Positions 9,958 through 18,833 of a stretch of 64,000 nucleotides of DNA are shown here, piece after piece; within the stretch, counting starts at the first letter, position 1; every line of letters begins with the position of its first letter. The notes under the pieces were generated by a model, which saw only the letters and a list, made by a program, of their open reading frames with translations, was not told where the DNA came from and did not search any database. The translations under genes were made by a program, and so were the position numbers. Source of the stretch: Planctomycetia bacterium (GTDB taxonomy: Bacteria; Planctomycetota; Phycisphaerae; Phycisphaerales; SM1A02); NCBI GenBank assembly GCA_005790605.1, contig SXUI01000016.1, positions 56,080-120,079 of the forward strand, given 5' to 3'.

Positions 9958-10515
9958 ATGTTGCAACGCAATCCACCTCGCCGACCTCGACCTGTCCGCG
10001 CGTTCACGCTCATCGAGACAGCGCTCGCAACCGTCATCGTTGGCACAGGCGTGCTCGCCATCGTGTCAGCGCAACAAGCATTTTTTCTGAAGAACGAATG
10101 GTCGACGCATGCGTCCATCGCGGAACGACTCGGCAATGAGTTTCGCGAGATGACATGGAGGCTTCCTGCGCACGACCCCGTGACTGGCACGACCTTCTGG
10201 GGTCCTGAACCAGACGAACTGTCCGTCGAGGACTACGACGATCTCGATGACTTCGACGGCGAGGGAGGGATCGGCACCGTGTGGAGCGCCGCCGCAGGCA
10301 ACGGACCGCTCGCCGCAGCCCGCGCCGTCATCACGAAGATGGAAGGTTGGTCGCAGGAAGTCACGGTGCAGTGCGTCGATCCGTTTGACATTGTCGCCGT
10401 CGTCGATGACAACGCGACGGACATGATGCGTGTCCTCGTCACAGTGCGGTTCCAGGGTGTGGATGACGACGCCCCACGGGAAATGACGCGTGTTTCTTGG
10501 ATTGCGCCTCGGTAG
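9958..10515 (+). CDS. Minor pseudopilin, GspI/PilV-like
   Basis: 185 residues. A short basic leader precedes the class III prepilin cleavage motif (RAFTLIETALATVIVGTGVLAIVSA), so it is processed by PilD and N-methylated at Phe. The +5 Glu is present and the following ~20-residue hydrophobic helix is intact. The mature domain is short and acidic (residues 65-115), with a C-terminal strand-rich half. The motif TVIVGTGVL near the N-terminus is typical of GspI/PilV. It is 9 bp downstream of pilC and sits in the pseudopilin cluster with the next two genes. The exact pseudopilin class is inferred from the N-terminal segment and position. Confidence 0.83.
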   Translation: MLQRNPPRRPRPVRAFTLIETALATVIVGTGVLAIVSAQQAFFLKNEWSTHASIAERLGNEFREMTWRLPAHDPVTGTTFWGPEPDELSVEDYDDLDDFDGEGGIGTVWSAAAGNGPLAAARAVITKMEGWSQEVTVQCVDPFDIVAVVDDNATDMMRVLVTVRFQGVDDDAPREMTRVSWIAPR

Positions 10516-10584
10516 ATACGACAATAGGTAAGAAAACCACTCCCTGAATCGATCGCCTTCGCAAGGGAAGTCGCAGCGCACACG

Positions 10585-12987
10585 ATGCAAGCTTCACGCC
10601 ATACCCCGCTTCTTCGCGCATCTCGCACGCGCCGTCGTCGCGCAGTATCGAGCGTGTTGGCGATGCTCTTTCTTGTGATCTTCAGTTCACTCGCCGCTGC
10701 GATGGCTGTCGTCGCGCAGGGCAATCTGCGAACGGCAGACAGTTCGCTGAAGGTCTCTCGAGCACAGAGCGCCGCAGAGACTGGACTGGTCTTCGCGCAG
10801 CGCCGGATGATTGCCGAAGCGCAGCGCTTCGTCGTGAAACGAGGCGTTGTCGACGCGGACTTCGCGGAGCGACTTTGGAAAGGATCATGGAGCGCCGAAG
10901 ACGGCGTAACGGTCAGTCCGCCGGTTGGATACGCAGGAAACGGAACACCAGCGAGCCTCGCGGAAGCGCTGCGCGACGCACATGCCGAGGATGGCAGCGC
11001 GTTCGCTGTTGCGTTTGGCGACTCGATTCTTCCGCGTGTCCTTGAGGACGGCATGCTGCTCTGCCCTCCGATGCGCATGGAGGCGAACAACGACCAGCTG
11101 TACTTCCGTCTCTCCTATCAACCAATCGCCGACTCCTCTGACATTCTGATTTCCTGTTCGGGCACCGATGGCAATGTCTCGCGGAGTGTGAGCATGCGTT
11201 GCAAGCTCGCCAAGCGGATTGAGTTTGCGGTCTTGAGCCCCAACCGCATCATGGTTGGAAAAAATGTTCTCATCGATGGGCCTATGGGAACGCGATACGG
11301 CACTGAGGCTGGCGAACTCAGCGCAGCCAACGGCGACCCACTCGTCATGCGCAGCGACTTCCGCTACCTCACGCCGTCACTCACGGCGAAAATCGACTCG
11401 CTGCGCGATGCCGTTGTCGCCCATGATGTCGATGGCGATGGTCGCCTGCGCCCCGCGCACCCCGAGGAATCGCAAGGGCTCTCCGCGAACCCCTCACTCG
11501 TCGATCTCGACCAGAATCAGTATGTGGATGAGTTCGACCTCTTCCTCAGCGAGTTTGATACGGACAGCGACGGCGGAGTCGTGTGGGACGCCGCACGCGC
11601 AATGGCTGCGGGCCTCGGTTCAGTATCGCCAGAGTTCGACGGCGTTGACGCGCAACTTGCCCGCCTCATCGACCGCCGCGCTCCTGATCGTGATGGCGAC
11701 GGCGATATCGATGCGAGCGACACGCGACTTGGCTATGACGATGGCGTGCTCAACGCGCATGATCTCTACGCCAAGGTCACCGGCGCGCTCGCCTTCGGTG
11801 TAACGAAGGAATCATGGGAGCTTGCTGCAGGTGAACCGTGGCGCGGCATTGCGCAGGGCGCAGTGAAGAGTCCACTCGATGTTGCACCGGCACGATTTGA
11901 AGTTCCCGCGGATGAGCTTCGCATCGTGTCGACCGCCGACTTTGCTGGAAGTGCATCTTGGCTGGCGAACGCAGCGCAAGGCAATCTCACGCAACAAACA
12001 ACGGCGGGTGTTGGTGCGGGCGGTTCGTACTCGCCTGAGACCGCAGGAAACTATGAGGCCGTCCCATTCGGGTCGCTCGCTGCGTACGACTACTTCCAAC
12101 GACCGGTGTACAGCAACATCACCTTTCGTGATGTGCGCATTCCGAGCGGAACGAACGCATTGTTCATCAATTGCTCGTTCGAAGGCGTGACCTTCATCGA
12201 AACGACGCCTGGATGCACAGATATCAACTGGAACTATGCCGGTTCGATGCAGCGCATCGATCAAGGCGGCGGCTCGTATGCCTATGTGCCACGATTCCCT
12301 GACCTCGTGAGCGACCTCAACGGCAATCCAGTGGTGAACACGAAACCACTGAGCAACTCACTGCGCTTCGACGGCTGCACTTTCCTCGGCGCGGTAACTG
12401 GCGATGTGCCAACCGAGTACACGCACTGGCGCAACAAGGTCCAGTTCACAGGCGCGACGAGGTTCTTCATCGATCCGAACGATCCTGAAGTGCTCTTACA
12501 AACCGATGGCGCCCAACTGCAGTCGGTGCTCGCGAGTTTTAGTGAAGAGGCGCTCGACAACATGCAGCGCAGTTCGATCTTCTTGCCTGGTTGGTCGGTG
12601 GATGTCGGCAGCTTCGCGAACGAGCAGAACATCGACCCAGACCTCACGCCGCGCGTCAAACTCAAAGGCACTGTGATCGCTGGTGTGATGGATGTTCGCG
12701 GAAGCGCCGAAGTGCATGGCACGTTGCTCCTGACCTATCGACCGGTCCCATCGCAGGGTCCGCTCTTCTACGGCGGCGCTCCCGAGGCGTTCAACACCAC
12801 GCTTGGCTACTTCGGTCCGCTTGACGGCGATGGCGAAGGATTGCTGCCGCAAGACGCTGGCTTCTTAGGGTTTGGCGAGATTCGATTGCGCTACGACCCT
12901 GATGCGAAACTTCCGGACGGTATCCCCTGGCCGATCACCGCGATCCCTCAACGCGAGAGCTACCGAGAGGGCGGAGGCGCGGCATGA
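10585..12987 (+). CDS. Very large PilX-like pilus-associated protein with calcium-loop motifs
   Basis: 800 residues, far longer than ordinary minor pilins. The N-terminus is Arg-rich, followed by one hydrophobic segment (SSVLAMLFLVIFSSLAAAMAVVAQ) and the helix LRTADSSLKVSRAQSAAETGLVFAQ, which resembles PilX/GspK N-termini although the +5 Glu prepilin motif is absent. Around 281-290, 307-316, 327 and 368-377 there are DxDxDG-type loops (for example DVDGDG and DRDGDGDID) like those of dockerins, EF-hands and calcium-binding pilus adhesins. The C-terminal ~350 residues are strand-rich (RFDGCTFLGAVTGDV), compatible with a beta-helix or adhesin fold. It overlaps the next pseudopilin start by 4 bp. 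A role as a pilus-tip or priming adhesin is an inference. Confidence 0.75.
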   Translation: MQASRHTPLLRASRTRRRRAVSSVLAMLFLVIFSSLAAAMAVVAQGNLRTADSSLKVSRAQSAAETGLVFAQRRMIAEAQRFVVKRGVVDADFAERLWKGSWSAEDGVTVSPPVGYAGNGTPASLAEALRDAHAEDGSAFAVAFGDSILPRVLEDGMLLCPPMRMEANNDQLYFRLSYQPIADSSDILISCSGTDGNVSRSVSMRCKLAKRIEFAVLSPNRIMVGKNVLIDGPMGTRYGTEAGELSAANGDPLVMRSDFRYLTPSLTAKIDSLRDAVVAHDVDGDGRLRPAHPEESQGLSANPSLVDLDQNQYVDEFDLFLSEFDTDSDGGVVWDAARAMAAGLGSVSPEFDGVDAQLARLIDRRAPDRDGDGDIDASDTRLGYDDGVLNAHDLYAKVTGALAFGVTKESWELAAGEPWRGIAQGAVKSPLDVAPARFEVPADELRIVSTADFAGSASWLANAAQGNLTQQTTAGVGAGGSYSPETAGNYEAVPFGSLAAYDYFQRPVYSNITFRDVRIPSGTNALFINCSFEGVTFIETTPGCTDINWNYAGSMQRIDQGGGSYAYVPRFPDLVSDLNGNPVVNTKPLSNSLRFDGCTFLGAVTGDVPTEYTHWRNKVQFTGATRFFIDPNDPEVLLQTDGAQLQSVLASFSEEALDNMQRSSIFLPGWSVDVGSFANEQNIDPDLTPRVKLKGTVIAGVMDVRGSAEVHGTLLLTYRPVPSQGPLFYGGAPEAFNTTLGYFGPLDGDGEGLLPQDAGFLGFGEIRLRYDPDAKLPDGIPWPITAIPQRESYREGGGAA

Positions 12988-13571
12988 GTGACAGCACAGG
13001 TACCTCACGACCTCGACGAGTCGCGCGCGCATTTAGCCTGATCGAAATGCTGATCGCGTTGGCGATCACGGGCACCCTGCTCGCCGCGGTGCTCGTCTCG
13101 CTCAACGCGAGTTTCGTGGCCTATCAAACCACGACCGAACAAGCATCCACCCACACGATCGCACGGCTGGTCATTCACCGCGTGCAAGCGCTGGTGCGAA
13201 ACGGTCGTGAGTTTGGTCCGATGCCAAGTGATGTACGCGATCGTTTCATCGCCTCCGATGAGATTCAGTTCCTCGACGATCAAGATCGCGTGATTGAGAT
13301 CCGACTCGACCGCGCGAATGCGAAGTTAACCTTCACGGTCGATGGCGGACCTGCCTTCGCGTTTCTTGGCGGCGTCAGTGGTCCTACGACGGAGGCGGGC
13401 GATCCGGTTGGCGCGTTTCTTCTCGAGTACGAAAACGGGCGCACGCTCCGCCGTGCGACATTCGATCTCACGGTACTCGGAGACGACGACATCAATGTCG
13501 AACTTGAGGGCGACCATGTCCAGCCGTTACGGCTGGTTGGGAGCACTATGCCACGCCGGCTCGCCTGGTGA
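12984..13571 (+). CDS. Minor pseudopilin, GspJ/PilW-like
   Basis: 195 residues. The leader ends at RVARA and the cleavage motif FSLIEMLIALAITGTLLAAVLVSL follows, with Glu at +5 and a complete hydrophobic helix. The mature part has a globular beta-rich domain (LTFTVDGGPAFAFLGGV and RRATFDLTVLG). The N-terminal IEMLIALAITGTL resembles GspJ/PilW. The start overlaps the end of the preceding 800-residue gene by 4 bp, so the two are translationally coupled. Its 3' end overlaps the convergent ppk gene by 45 bp, which is unusual for two unrelated genes and limits room for a terminator between them. Confidence 0.85.
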   Translation: MSDSTGTSRPRRVARAFSLIEMLIALAITGTLLAAVLVSLNASFVAYQTTTEQASTHTIARLVIHRVQALVRNGREFGPMPSDVRDRFIASDEIQFLDDQDRVIEIRLDRANAKLTFTVDGGPAFAFLGGVSGPTTEAGDPVGAFLLEYENGRTLRRATFDLTVLGDDDINVELEGDHVQPLRLVGSTMPRRLAW

Positions 13572-15716
13572 TCCACTCTGCTTGCGTTCGATCTCTTGAC
13601 GCATGAGGAGAACATGCGGACCGACCAGTGCCGGACTTCCATCAGGAACGCCCTCGGTCGGCGCGCGCTTGTACACACCGTCGCTGCCCATGCGCCATTG
13701 CTGCCGCCGATCGTGCAAGTGCATTTGAAGAATCTGCCAGAGGCGTTCCCGGTGCTCTCGCAACCCGATCGGCGTGGCGCACTCCACGCGCGTGTTGAGG
13801 TTGCGATACATCCAATCAGCGCTTCCGATATAGAACTCGCCATCGAGCGGATCTGCCGCACCTCGGCCGAACCAGAAGATCCGACTATGCTCGAGGAAGC
13901 GACCGATCGTCGAAAACACACGGATGTTCTCGCTGAGCTGCGGAACGCCCGGCCGCACGCAACAGAATCCGCGACAGACGATATCCACGGACACGCCGGC
14001 CTTCGACGCGCGATAGAGCGCATCGCTCACACTGCGATCCTCGAGCTGATTCATCTTCACGATGATGCGTCCGCGCTGTCCTCGCTTTTGCACTTCGATT
14101 TCGTCGTCGATCAATTCGATGAATCGGCGCTTCATCGCAACGGGAGCAATCAGGAGTCGCTGGTACTCCTTCTGCCGACTGCGACCGGTCATGTAGTTGA
14201 AAAGTCCGACGAGATCTTCCGTAATCGCGCGATCACAAGTGAGCAGTCCGATGTCCTCATACAGGCGCGCGGTCTTCGAGTTGTAGTTGCCGGTGCCGAC
14301 ATGTGCGTAGCAGCGGATGCTCTCGCCTTCTTGCCTGACGACCAGCGCCACCTTCGTGTGCGTCTTCAACCCGATGACACCGTATGCAACATGCACTCCC
14401 GCATCCTCGAGTTTTCTTGCCCACACGATGTTGCGTGCTTCATCGAATCGCGCGCGCAGCTCGACGAGCACCGCGACTTGCTTCCCTGCTTCCGCGGCTC
14501 GGATAAGGCTCGGAATGAACGGACTATCCCCGCTCGTGCGATAGAGCGCTTGCTTGATGGCGAGCACCTTGGGGTCCGCAGCGGCGGCCTCGATGAACCG
14601 CTCAACGGAGTGATCAAAGCTCTGATAGGGATGGTGGAGCAGGATGTCCTGCTTGCGAATGAGGGCAAACACATCCGCGTCCTCTGCTTCAAGCCCAGGA
14701 GGCGCAAGCGGCGTCCACTTCGGCCAATGCAACTCCGGCGTGTCAATGTCCGCGATCTCGTTCAGCACGCCCCAATCGAGCAACCCATCCACCTCGTAGA
14801 TGTCTTCCTCGGTCAGCTCAAGTTCCTCTTCAAGAAACCGCTGCACTCGATCACCGGCGTTGGTCGCGACTTCAAGTCGAACCACGCGCGCGAAGCGCCG
14901 TTCGCGAAGTTGCTGCTGAATGAGTTCGAGCAGATCCTCCGCATCCTCGTTGTCACGCTCCGTCTCAGCATTTCGCGTCACGCGGAACGGAAGCACCTTG
15001 ATGATCTCCATCCCAGGAAAGAGATCATCAAGATTGTGCGCAATGACTTCTTGTAACGGAACGAATCGCTTCGAATTCGCGAATCGATACAAGTTTCCGC
15101 CGAACTCTGGCACCTTCACTCTCGCGAAAAGTTGCTCACTCTCCCCCGGCCTGCGGAGCATGACACCGAGAGAAACCGACATGTTGGAGATGAATGGGAA
15201 TCGGTGACCAGGATCGACCGCGAGCGGAGTCAGAATCGGGAAGAGATTGCGGCGATACCACGCCTCGACCTCGCTGCGTTCCTCGCGCGAGAGTTCACTC
15301 CACGCCAGCAATTGAATGCCCTGCTCCGCAAGTTCGGGCAGCAACACTTCCCGCCAAAGCCGCTGTGCGACGGCGTTCTGCGCGATCGTGCGTTCACGAA
15401 TGAGCGTGACTTGATCTTGCGGCGAAAGCGGCTCCCACACCGGACTTGCGACGCCAGCATCGATCTGTCGACGCAGACCTCCGACTCGCTTCATGAAGAA
15501 CTCGTCGAGGTTTGATCCGAAAATCGCGAGGAAGCGCACGCGCTCAAGAAGCGGTACATGCGGATCATCTGCTTGCGCGAGCACACGACAGTTAAACTCG
15601 AGCCACTGCAAGTCACGGTTCAGAAACCGCGCCGGATCGTCGAGCCCGATTGGAACGATGTCATTCGGAGCAATCGGCTTACGCGGCGACATGGAGGAGA
15701 GATCTGTAGGAGTCAT
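13527..15716 (-). CDS. ppk: Polyphosphate kinase 1
   Basis: 729 residues from the ATG at 15716 (the ATG at 15692 is an alternative); PPK1 is usually about 700. It makes inorganic polyphosphate from ATP and runs the reverse reaction. Visible features are the N-terminal domain (FLNRDLQWLEFNCRVLAQA), the FMKRVGGLRRQ segment, the ATP-binding and phospho-acceptor region with the conserved His in RCYAHVGTGNYNSKTARLYED, and YIGSADWMYRNLNTRVE near the C-terminus. It overlaps the 3' end of the convergent pseudopilin gene. The upstream queD gene is on the same strand 30 bp away, so the two may be co-transcribed. Confidence 0.95.
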   Translation of the reverse strand: MTPTDLSSMSPRKPIAPNDIVPIGLDDPARFLNRDLQWLEFNCRVLAQADDPHVPLLERVRFLAIFGSNLDEFFMKRVGGLRRQIDAGVASPVWEPLSPQDQVTLIRERTIAQNAVAQRLWREVLLPELAEQGIQLLAWSELSREERSEVEAWYRRNLFPILTPLAVDPGHRFPFISNMSVSLGVMLRRPGESEQLFARVKVPEFGGNLYRFANSKRFVPLQEVIAHNLDDLFPGMEIIKVLPFRVTRNAETERDNEDAEDLLELIQQQLRERRFARVVRLEVATNAGDRVQRFLEEELELTEEDIYEVDGLLDWGVLNEIADIDTPELHWPKWTPLAPPGLEAEDADVFALIRKQDILLHHPYQSFDHSVERFIEAAAADPKVLAIKQALYRTSGDSPFIPSLIRAAEAGKQVAVLVELRARFDEARNIVWARKLEDAGVHVAYGVIGLKTHTKVALVVRQEGESIRCYAHVGTGNYNSKTARLYEDIGLLTCDRAITEDLVGLFNYMTGRSRQKEYQRLLIAPVAMKRRFIELIDDEIEVQKRGQRGRIIVKMNQLEDRSVSDALYRASKAGVSVDIVCRGFCCVRPGVPQLSENIRVFSTIGRFLEHSRIFWFGRGAADPLDGEFYIGSADWMYRNLNTRVECATPIGLREHRERLWQILQMHLHDRRQQWRMGSDGVYKRAPTEGVPDGSPALVGPHVLLMRQEIERKQSGSPGEPAWHSAPNQP

Positions 15717-15746
15717 GGGCGATCAAGAGACGCTGTGGACAGGAGC

Positions 15747-16121
15747 TCATCTGTGCATTGGCGGACGATAGATCGCAACGCAGCGCGGCGCCTCGGTCAC
15801 CCGCACACTCGCGAGTCGAACGCCGCGCGGGAGTTTCGGAAGAAGCTCTTCAGCAATGTGCTTGGCAACATGCTCTGCGGTTGGATTCGTCGACTCAAAT
15901 GCAGGTGACGCATTGAGATCGGCATTCTGGAATGGCGCGATGACCCGCACGAGCGCTGCTTCAAGGGCGTGAAAGTCGCAGAGCAATCCCTCGGGATCGA
16001 GCGCTGGACCCTCCACTTCACACTTCACCCTCCAGTTATGGCCATGCACCGGCTCGCGCACGCCCTTCAAGAGGATGGCATGGGCTGCGCTGAATTCGGC
16101 TTCGATTTCGAGCGAGTACAT
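15747..16121 (-). CDS. queD: 6-carboxytetrahydropterin synthase / 6-pyruvoyl-tetrahydropterin synthase family (QueD)
   Basis: 124 residues, typical length. The zinc-binding histidines are visible: FSAAHAI and VHGHNWRV, where the HxH pair coordinates zinc. The catalytic region LNASPAFESTNPTAEHVAKHIAE follows, and RLASVRVTEAPRCVAIY is near the end. It converts dihydroneopterin triphosphate to 6-carboxytetrahydropterin in queuosine precursor synthesis; the related pyruvoyl-tetrahydropterin synthase activity cannot be excluded from sequence alone. It is divergent from the ABC importer operon, with the palindrome at 16177-16200 between them. Confidence 0.87.
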   Translation of the reverse strand: MYSLEIEAEFSAAHAILLKGVREPVHGHNWRVKCEVEGPALDPEGLLCDFHALEAALVRVIAPFQNADLNASPAFESTNPTAEHVAKHIAEELLPKLPRGVRLASVRVTEAPRCVAIYRPPMHR

Positions 16122-16176
16122 GCAAGCGAGTGTACGAGACGCGCGGTCGGAGGTTCCCGCCCCAACACGAGTTGCG

Positions 16177-16200
16177 CAATAGTAGCATATGCTACTATTG
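16177..16200. promoter_or_regulatory. Perfect 24-bp palindrome upstream of the metal importer, probable operator
   Basis: Both half-sites of 12 bases (CAATAGTAGCAT and its exact complement) meet without a spacer. The site ends 4 bp before the ATG at 16205, so it covers the region where a ribosome binding site would lie, and it is in the gap shared with queD. The position in front of a Mn/Zn-type ABC importer suggests a metalloregulator such as a DtxR/MntR- or Fur-family protein, but no such gene is in the window, so the cognate regulator is unknown. Confidence 0.65.
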
Positions 16201-16204
16201 AACC

Positions 16205-17185
16205 ATGCATTGCGGAGCGCGCCCCTTTCACCGCGGTACCTCGCTACTCGTTGCCTTGCTGCTCTCCGTCATTCCATTAGGTTGCGGCGGCAGCTCCACT
16301 TCCGTCGCTGAACGAAAGGATGGAGAGGCTGCGCCTTCAACGCTGCTTCTCGTCGCAACAACCGGCATGGTGGGCGATGTCGTTCAGCGTGTTGCGAGAA
16401 GTCACGCGCGTGTCGTCACGCTCATCCCTGCGGGTGCAGACCCCCACCTCTGGTCGCCAACACGCTCGGACATCGTGCAACTTCTCGAAGCTGATGCGCT
16501 CTTCTTGAACGGCCTTGGACTTGAAGGACGCGCGGGAGAGGCGTTTGCGCGCGTGTCGAACGCGGGCCGGCCAGTGTGCGCCATCACAAGCATGCTGACG
16601 CCAGAGGACCTCCTTCGAGATCCATCGAATCCGAATCACCCAGATCCACATGTTTGGATGGACCCGCTGGTGTGGGGCAGAACCGCACTCGCGGTTGCGG
16701 AGACGATGTCGCAACTTGATCCAGCGCATCAAGAGGAGTTCCATCGCAATGCGCTCGCGTACGCATTCGAAGCGGAGAAGTTGCACGATGAGATCAACGC
16801 GCTTCTCGATCAAGTTCCGAGTGCGAACCGCGTCTTGATCAGTTCACACGATGCGTTCGGTTACTTTGGGAAACGCTTCGGCTTCGAAGTACGCGGCATT
16901 CAAGGCATTTCGACAGAGAGCGAGGCGAGCGTTGGCGACATCGAGCGGCTCGTCGCTGAGATTTGCGAACGAAGAGTTCCTGCAGTCTTCATCGAAACAA
17001 CGGTATCGGATCGAACCATTCGAGCACTCGTTGATGGCTGTGCCGCGCGGTCTCATCCGCTCAACATTGGGGCGGCGCTCTTCAGCGATTCCATGGGACC
17101 TTCAGGAACTCCGGGAGGAACCTGGTTGGGCATGATCCGTCAGAACGCCACATCGGTCGCGAACGGCTTGCGGGGTAGCACATGA
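16205..17185 (+). CDS. Metal ABC transporter solute-binding lipoprotein (ZnuA/TroA family)
   Basis: 326 residues from the ATG at 16205. The signal peptide ends in a lipobox (VIPLGCGG), so it is a lipid-anchored periplasmic receptor. Metal ligands of cluster A-I are visible: His in ADPHLW, His in DPHVWMD, the acidic VFIETTVSDRT, and Asp in LFSDSMG. The expected C-terminal pattern GPSGTPGGTWLGMIRQNA is present. The His-rich loop of many ZnuA proteins is missing, which points to Mn/Fe or general transition-metal uptake, but the substrate is not decided. It is the first gene of a four-gene operon and sits directly after the palindrome. Confidence 0.9.
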   Translation: MHCGARPFHRGTSLLVALLLSVIPLGCGGSSTSVAERKDGEAAPSTLLLVATTGMVGDVVQRVARSHARVVTLIPAGADPHLWSPTRSDIVQLLEADALFLNGLGLEGRAGEAFARVSNAGRPVCAITSMLTPEDLLRDPSNPNHPDPHVWMDPLVWGRTALAVAETMSQLDPAHQEEFHRNALAYAFEAEKLHDEINALLDQVPSANRVLISSHDAFGYFGKRFGFEVRGIQGISTESEASVGDIERLVAEICERRVPAVFIETTVSDRTIRALVDGCAARSHPLNIGAALFSDSMGPSGTPGGTWLGMIRQNATSVANGLRGST

Positions 17186-17931
17186 GTCGTCAAGGTTGCC
17201 CGCTCGAGTTGGAGCGTTTTTCTGCGGGCTACGGAAACGGCGACTGCGTGGTACGCGACGCGTCGTTCGCATTGCGAAGCGGCTGCATGACAGCGCTCGT
17301 CGGCCCGAATGGCGCAGGCAAGAGCACGCTCCTGAAGGGCGCGCTCGGACTTCTCCCGCACGCAAACACTGCAGGCGTTCGTTTCTTCGGGCAGCCGCTC
17401 GACAAAGTGCGCGCGCGTGTGGCCTACTTACCACAACGCGCGGATATTGACTGGACCTTCCCCGCGAGCGCGCTCGATGTTGCGGCAATGGGCCTGTATC
17501 GCAAGATCGGATTTTTCCATCGCGTCCGTGGCAAGTGGAAGTCTGAAGCACGACGCGCGCTCGCCATGGTTGGCATGGAATCGCTCGACGACATGCCAAT
17601 CGGCGAGCTCTCTGGTGGTCAGCAGCAGCGCGTGCTGCTCGCGCGAAGCCTTGTGCAAGGCGCCGACTTGCTCATGCTCGACGAGCCATTTGTCAATGTG
17701 GACTTCGCGACCGAGGAGCGGCTCGGCGCGGTCCTTCGCGATGCATGCCGCAGCGGCATGAGCGTGCTGGCTGTGCATCATGATCTCGGCGATGTTCGCC
17801 GCTACTTCGACGATGCTGTGCTCTTTGACGGAACGGTTGTCGCGCATGGTTCGATCGATGTCGCGCTCGCGGACGCGAATCTTCATGAAGCATTTCGGCT
17901 TGGACCACCACCCGAGGACTCGATCGCGTGA
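17182..17931 (+). CDS. Metal ABC transporter ATP-binding protein (ZnuC/TroB family)
   Basis: 249 residues. Walker A is GPNGAGKST (about 40-48), the signature is ELSGGQQQRV (about 142-151), Walker B is LLMLDEPF and the switch His is in LAVHHD. It supplies ATP hydrolysis for the importer. The start overlaps the end of the receptor gene by 4 bp (ATGA). Together with the two permease genes that follow it makes a typical Mn/Zn/Fe importer. Confidence 0.93.
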   Translation: MSRQGCPLELERFSAGYGNGDCVVRDASFALRSGCMTALVGPNGAGKSTLLKGALGLLPHANTAGVRFFGQPLDKVRARVAYLPQRADIDWTFPASALDVAAMGLYRKIGFFHRVRGKWKSEARRALAMVGMESLDDMPIGELSGGQQQRVLLARSLVQGADLLMLDEPFVNVDFATEERLGAVLRDACRSGMSVLAVHHDLGDVRRYFDDAVLFDGTVVAHGSIDVALADANLHEAFRLGPPPEDSIA

Positions 17932-18833
17932 GCGTCGATCCCAACACGCTTGCTATCCCATTTTGGGGCGCGAACACAATCATGGTGACGCTCGGATGCG
18001 CTGTGTTTGGAGCGCTCGCCGGAAGCGTTGGAACCTTTGTCCTCGCACGCAAGCAGTCGCTGCTCGCGGATGTCGCCGGACACGCGACGCTTCCCGGCGT
18101 CGCGATCGCCTTTCTTCTTGGCGAATCATTGGGAATCGGCGGCCGATCACCATGGTTGCTCTTTCTCGGAGGAGGCACGACCGCACTGCTCGCGGCGTGG
18201 AGTACGCCGTGGCTTGCGCGACACAAGCGCCTCGGCGCGGACGGCGCAAACGCCGTCGCGCTCGCTGGGTTCTTTGGATTGGGAACGGTGCTCTTCTCGC
18301 TCGTGCAATCTCACCCTGCGGGAGCACAGGGTGGTCTTCGCCGCCTCCTGTTCGGAAGCGCCGCGGCGATCACCAGCAGCGACGCTGCCTCACTTGCGAT
18401 GATCGCACTCATCGCACTCGCCGTCCTCGTCCTGTGCTTCAAGGAATTGTCGCTGTTGGCGTTTGATGAAGCCGCCGCGCGAGTGCTCGGGCTTCCAACG
18501 CGCAGACTCGATTGGATGTTGCTGCTCTTGCTCGTTGCCACCGTCGTGGCAGGAATGCAAGTTGCCGGCGTTGCACTTGTCGTCTCGATGCTGATCGCTC
18601 CTGCCGCCGCCGCGCGAATCATCGGTGGATCATTCGCCCGAACCGTGACTCTCGCGGCCTGTATCGGCATCCTTTGCGCCGTCATGGGCGCGACGGCCTC
18701 GCGTGGATTCGAGCATGTTCCGACTGGCAGCGCGATGACGATTGCGGCGACTGCCGTGTTCTTTGCGTGCATCCCCTGTTCGCGACTTTTCCGCGCGCGC
18801 CGAAGTCGGACCTCGACGGAGGCTCGCCGATGA
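17928..18833 (+). CDS. Metal ABC transporter permease, first subunit
   Basis: 301 residues from a GTG at 17928 that overlaps the ATPase stop by 4 bp. ABC-3 family: multiple membrane segments, with conserved LADVAGHATLPGVAIAFLLGE (about 45-65) and LALLLLVATVVAGMQVAGVALVVSMLIAPAAAAR-like helices toward the C-terminus. The cytoplasmic helix DEAAARVLGLPTRRLDW matches the ATPase contact region. In this operon type two homologous permeases form a heterodimer. Confidence 0.9.
   Translation: MSVDPNTLAIPFWGANTIMVTLGCAVFGALAGSVGTFVLARKQSLLADVAGHATLPGVAIAFLLGESLGIGGRSPWLLFLGGGTTALLAAWSTPWLARHKRLGADGANAVALAGFFGLGTVLFSLVQSHPAGAQGGLRRLLFGSAAAITSSDAASLAMIALIALAVLVLCFKELSLLAFDEAAARVLGLPTRRLDWMLLLLLVATVVAGMQVAGVALVVSMLIAPAAAARIIGGSFARTVTLAACIGILCAVMGATASRGFEHVPTGSAMTIAATAVFFACIPCSRLFRARRSRTSTEARR

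Noticed and set aside
13596..15056. Long + strand frame opposite ppk
   Set aside because: The - strand encodes a full-length polyphosphate kinase with its active-site His.
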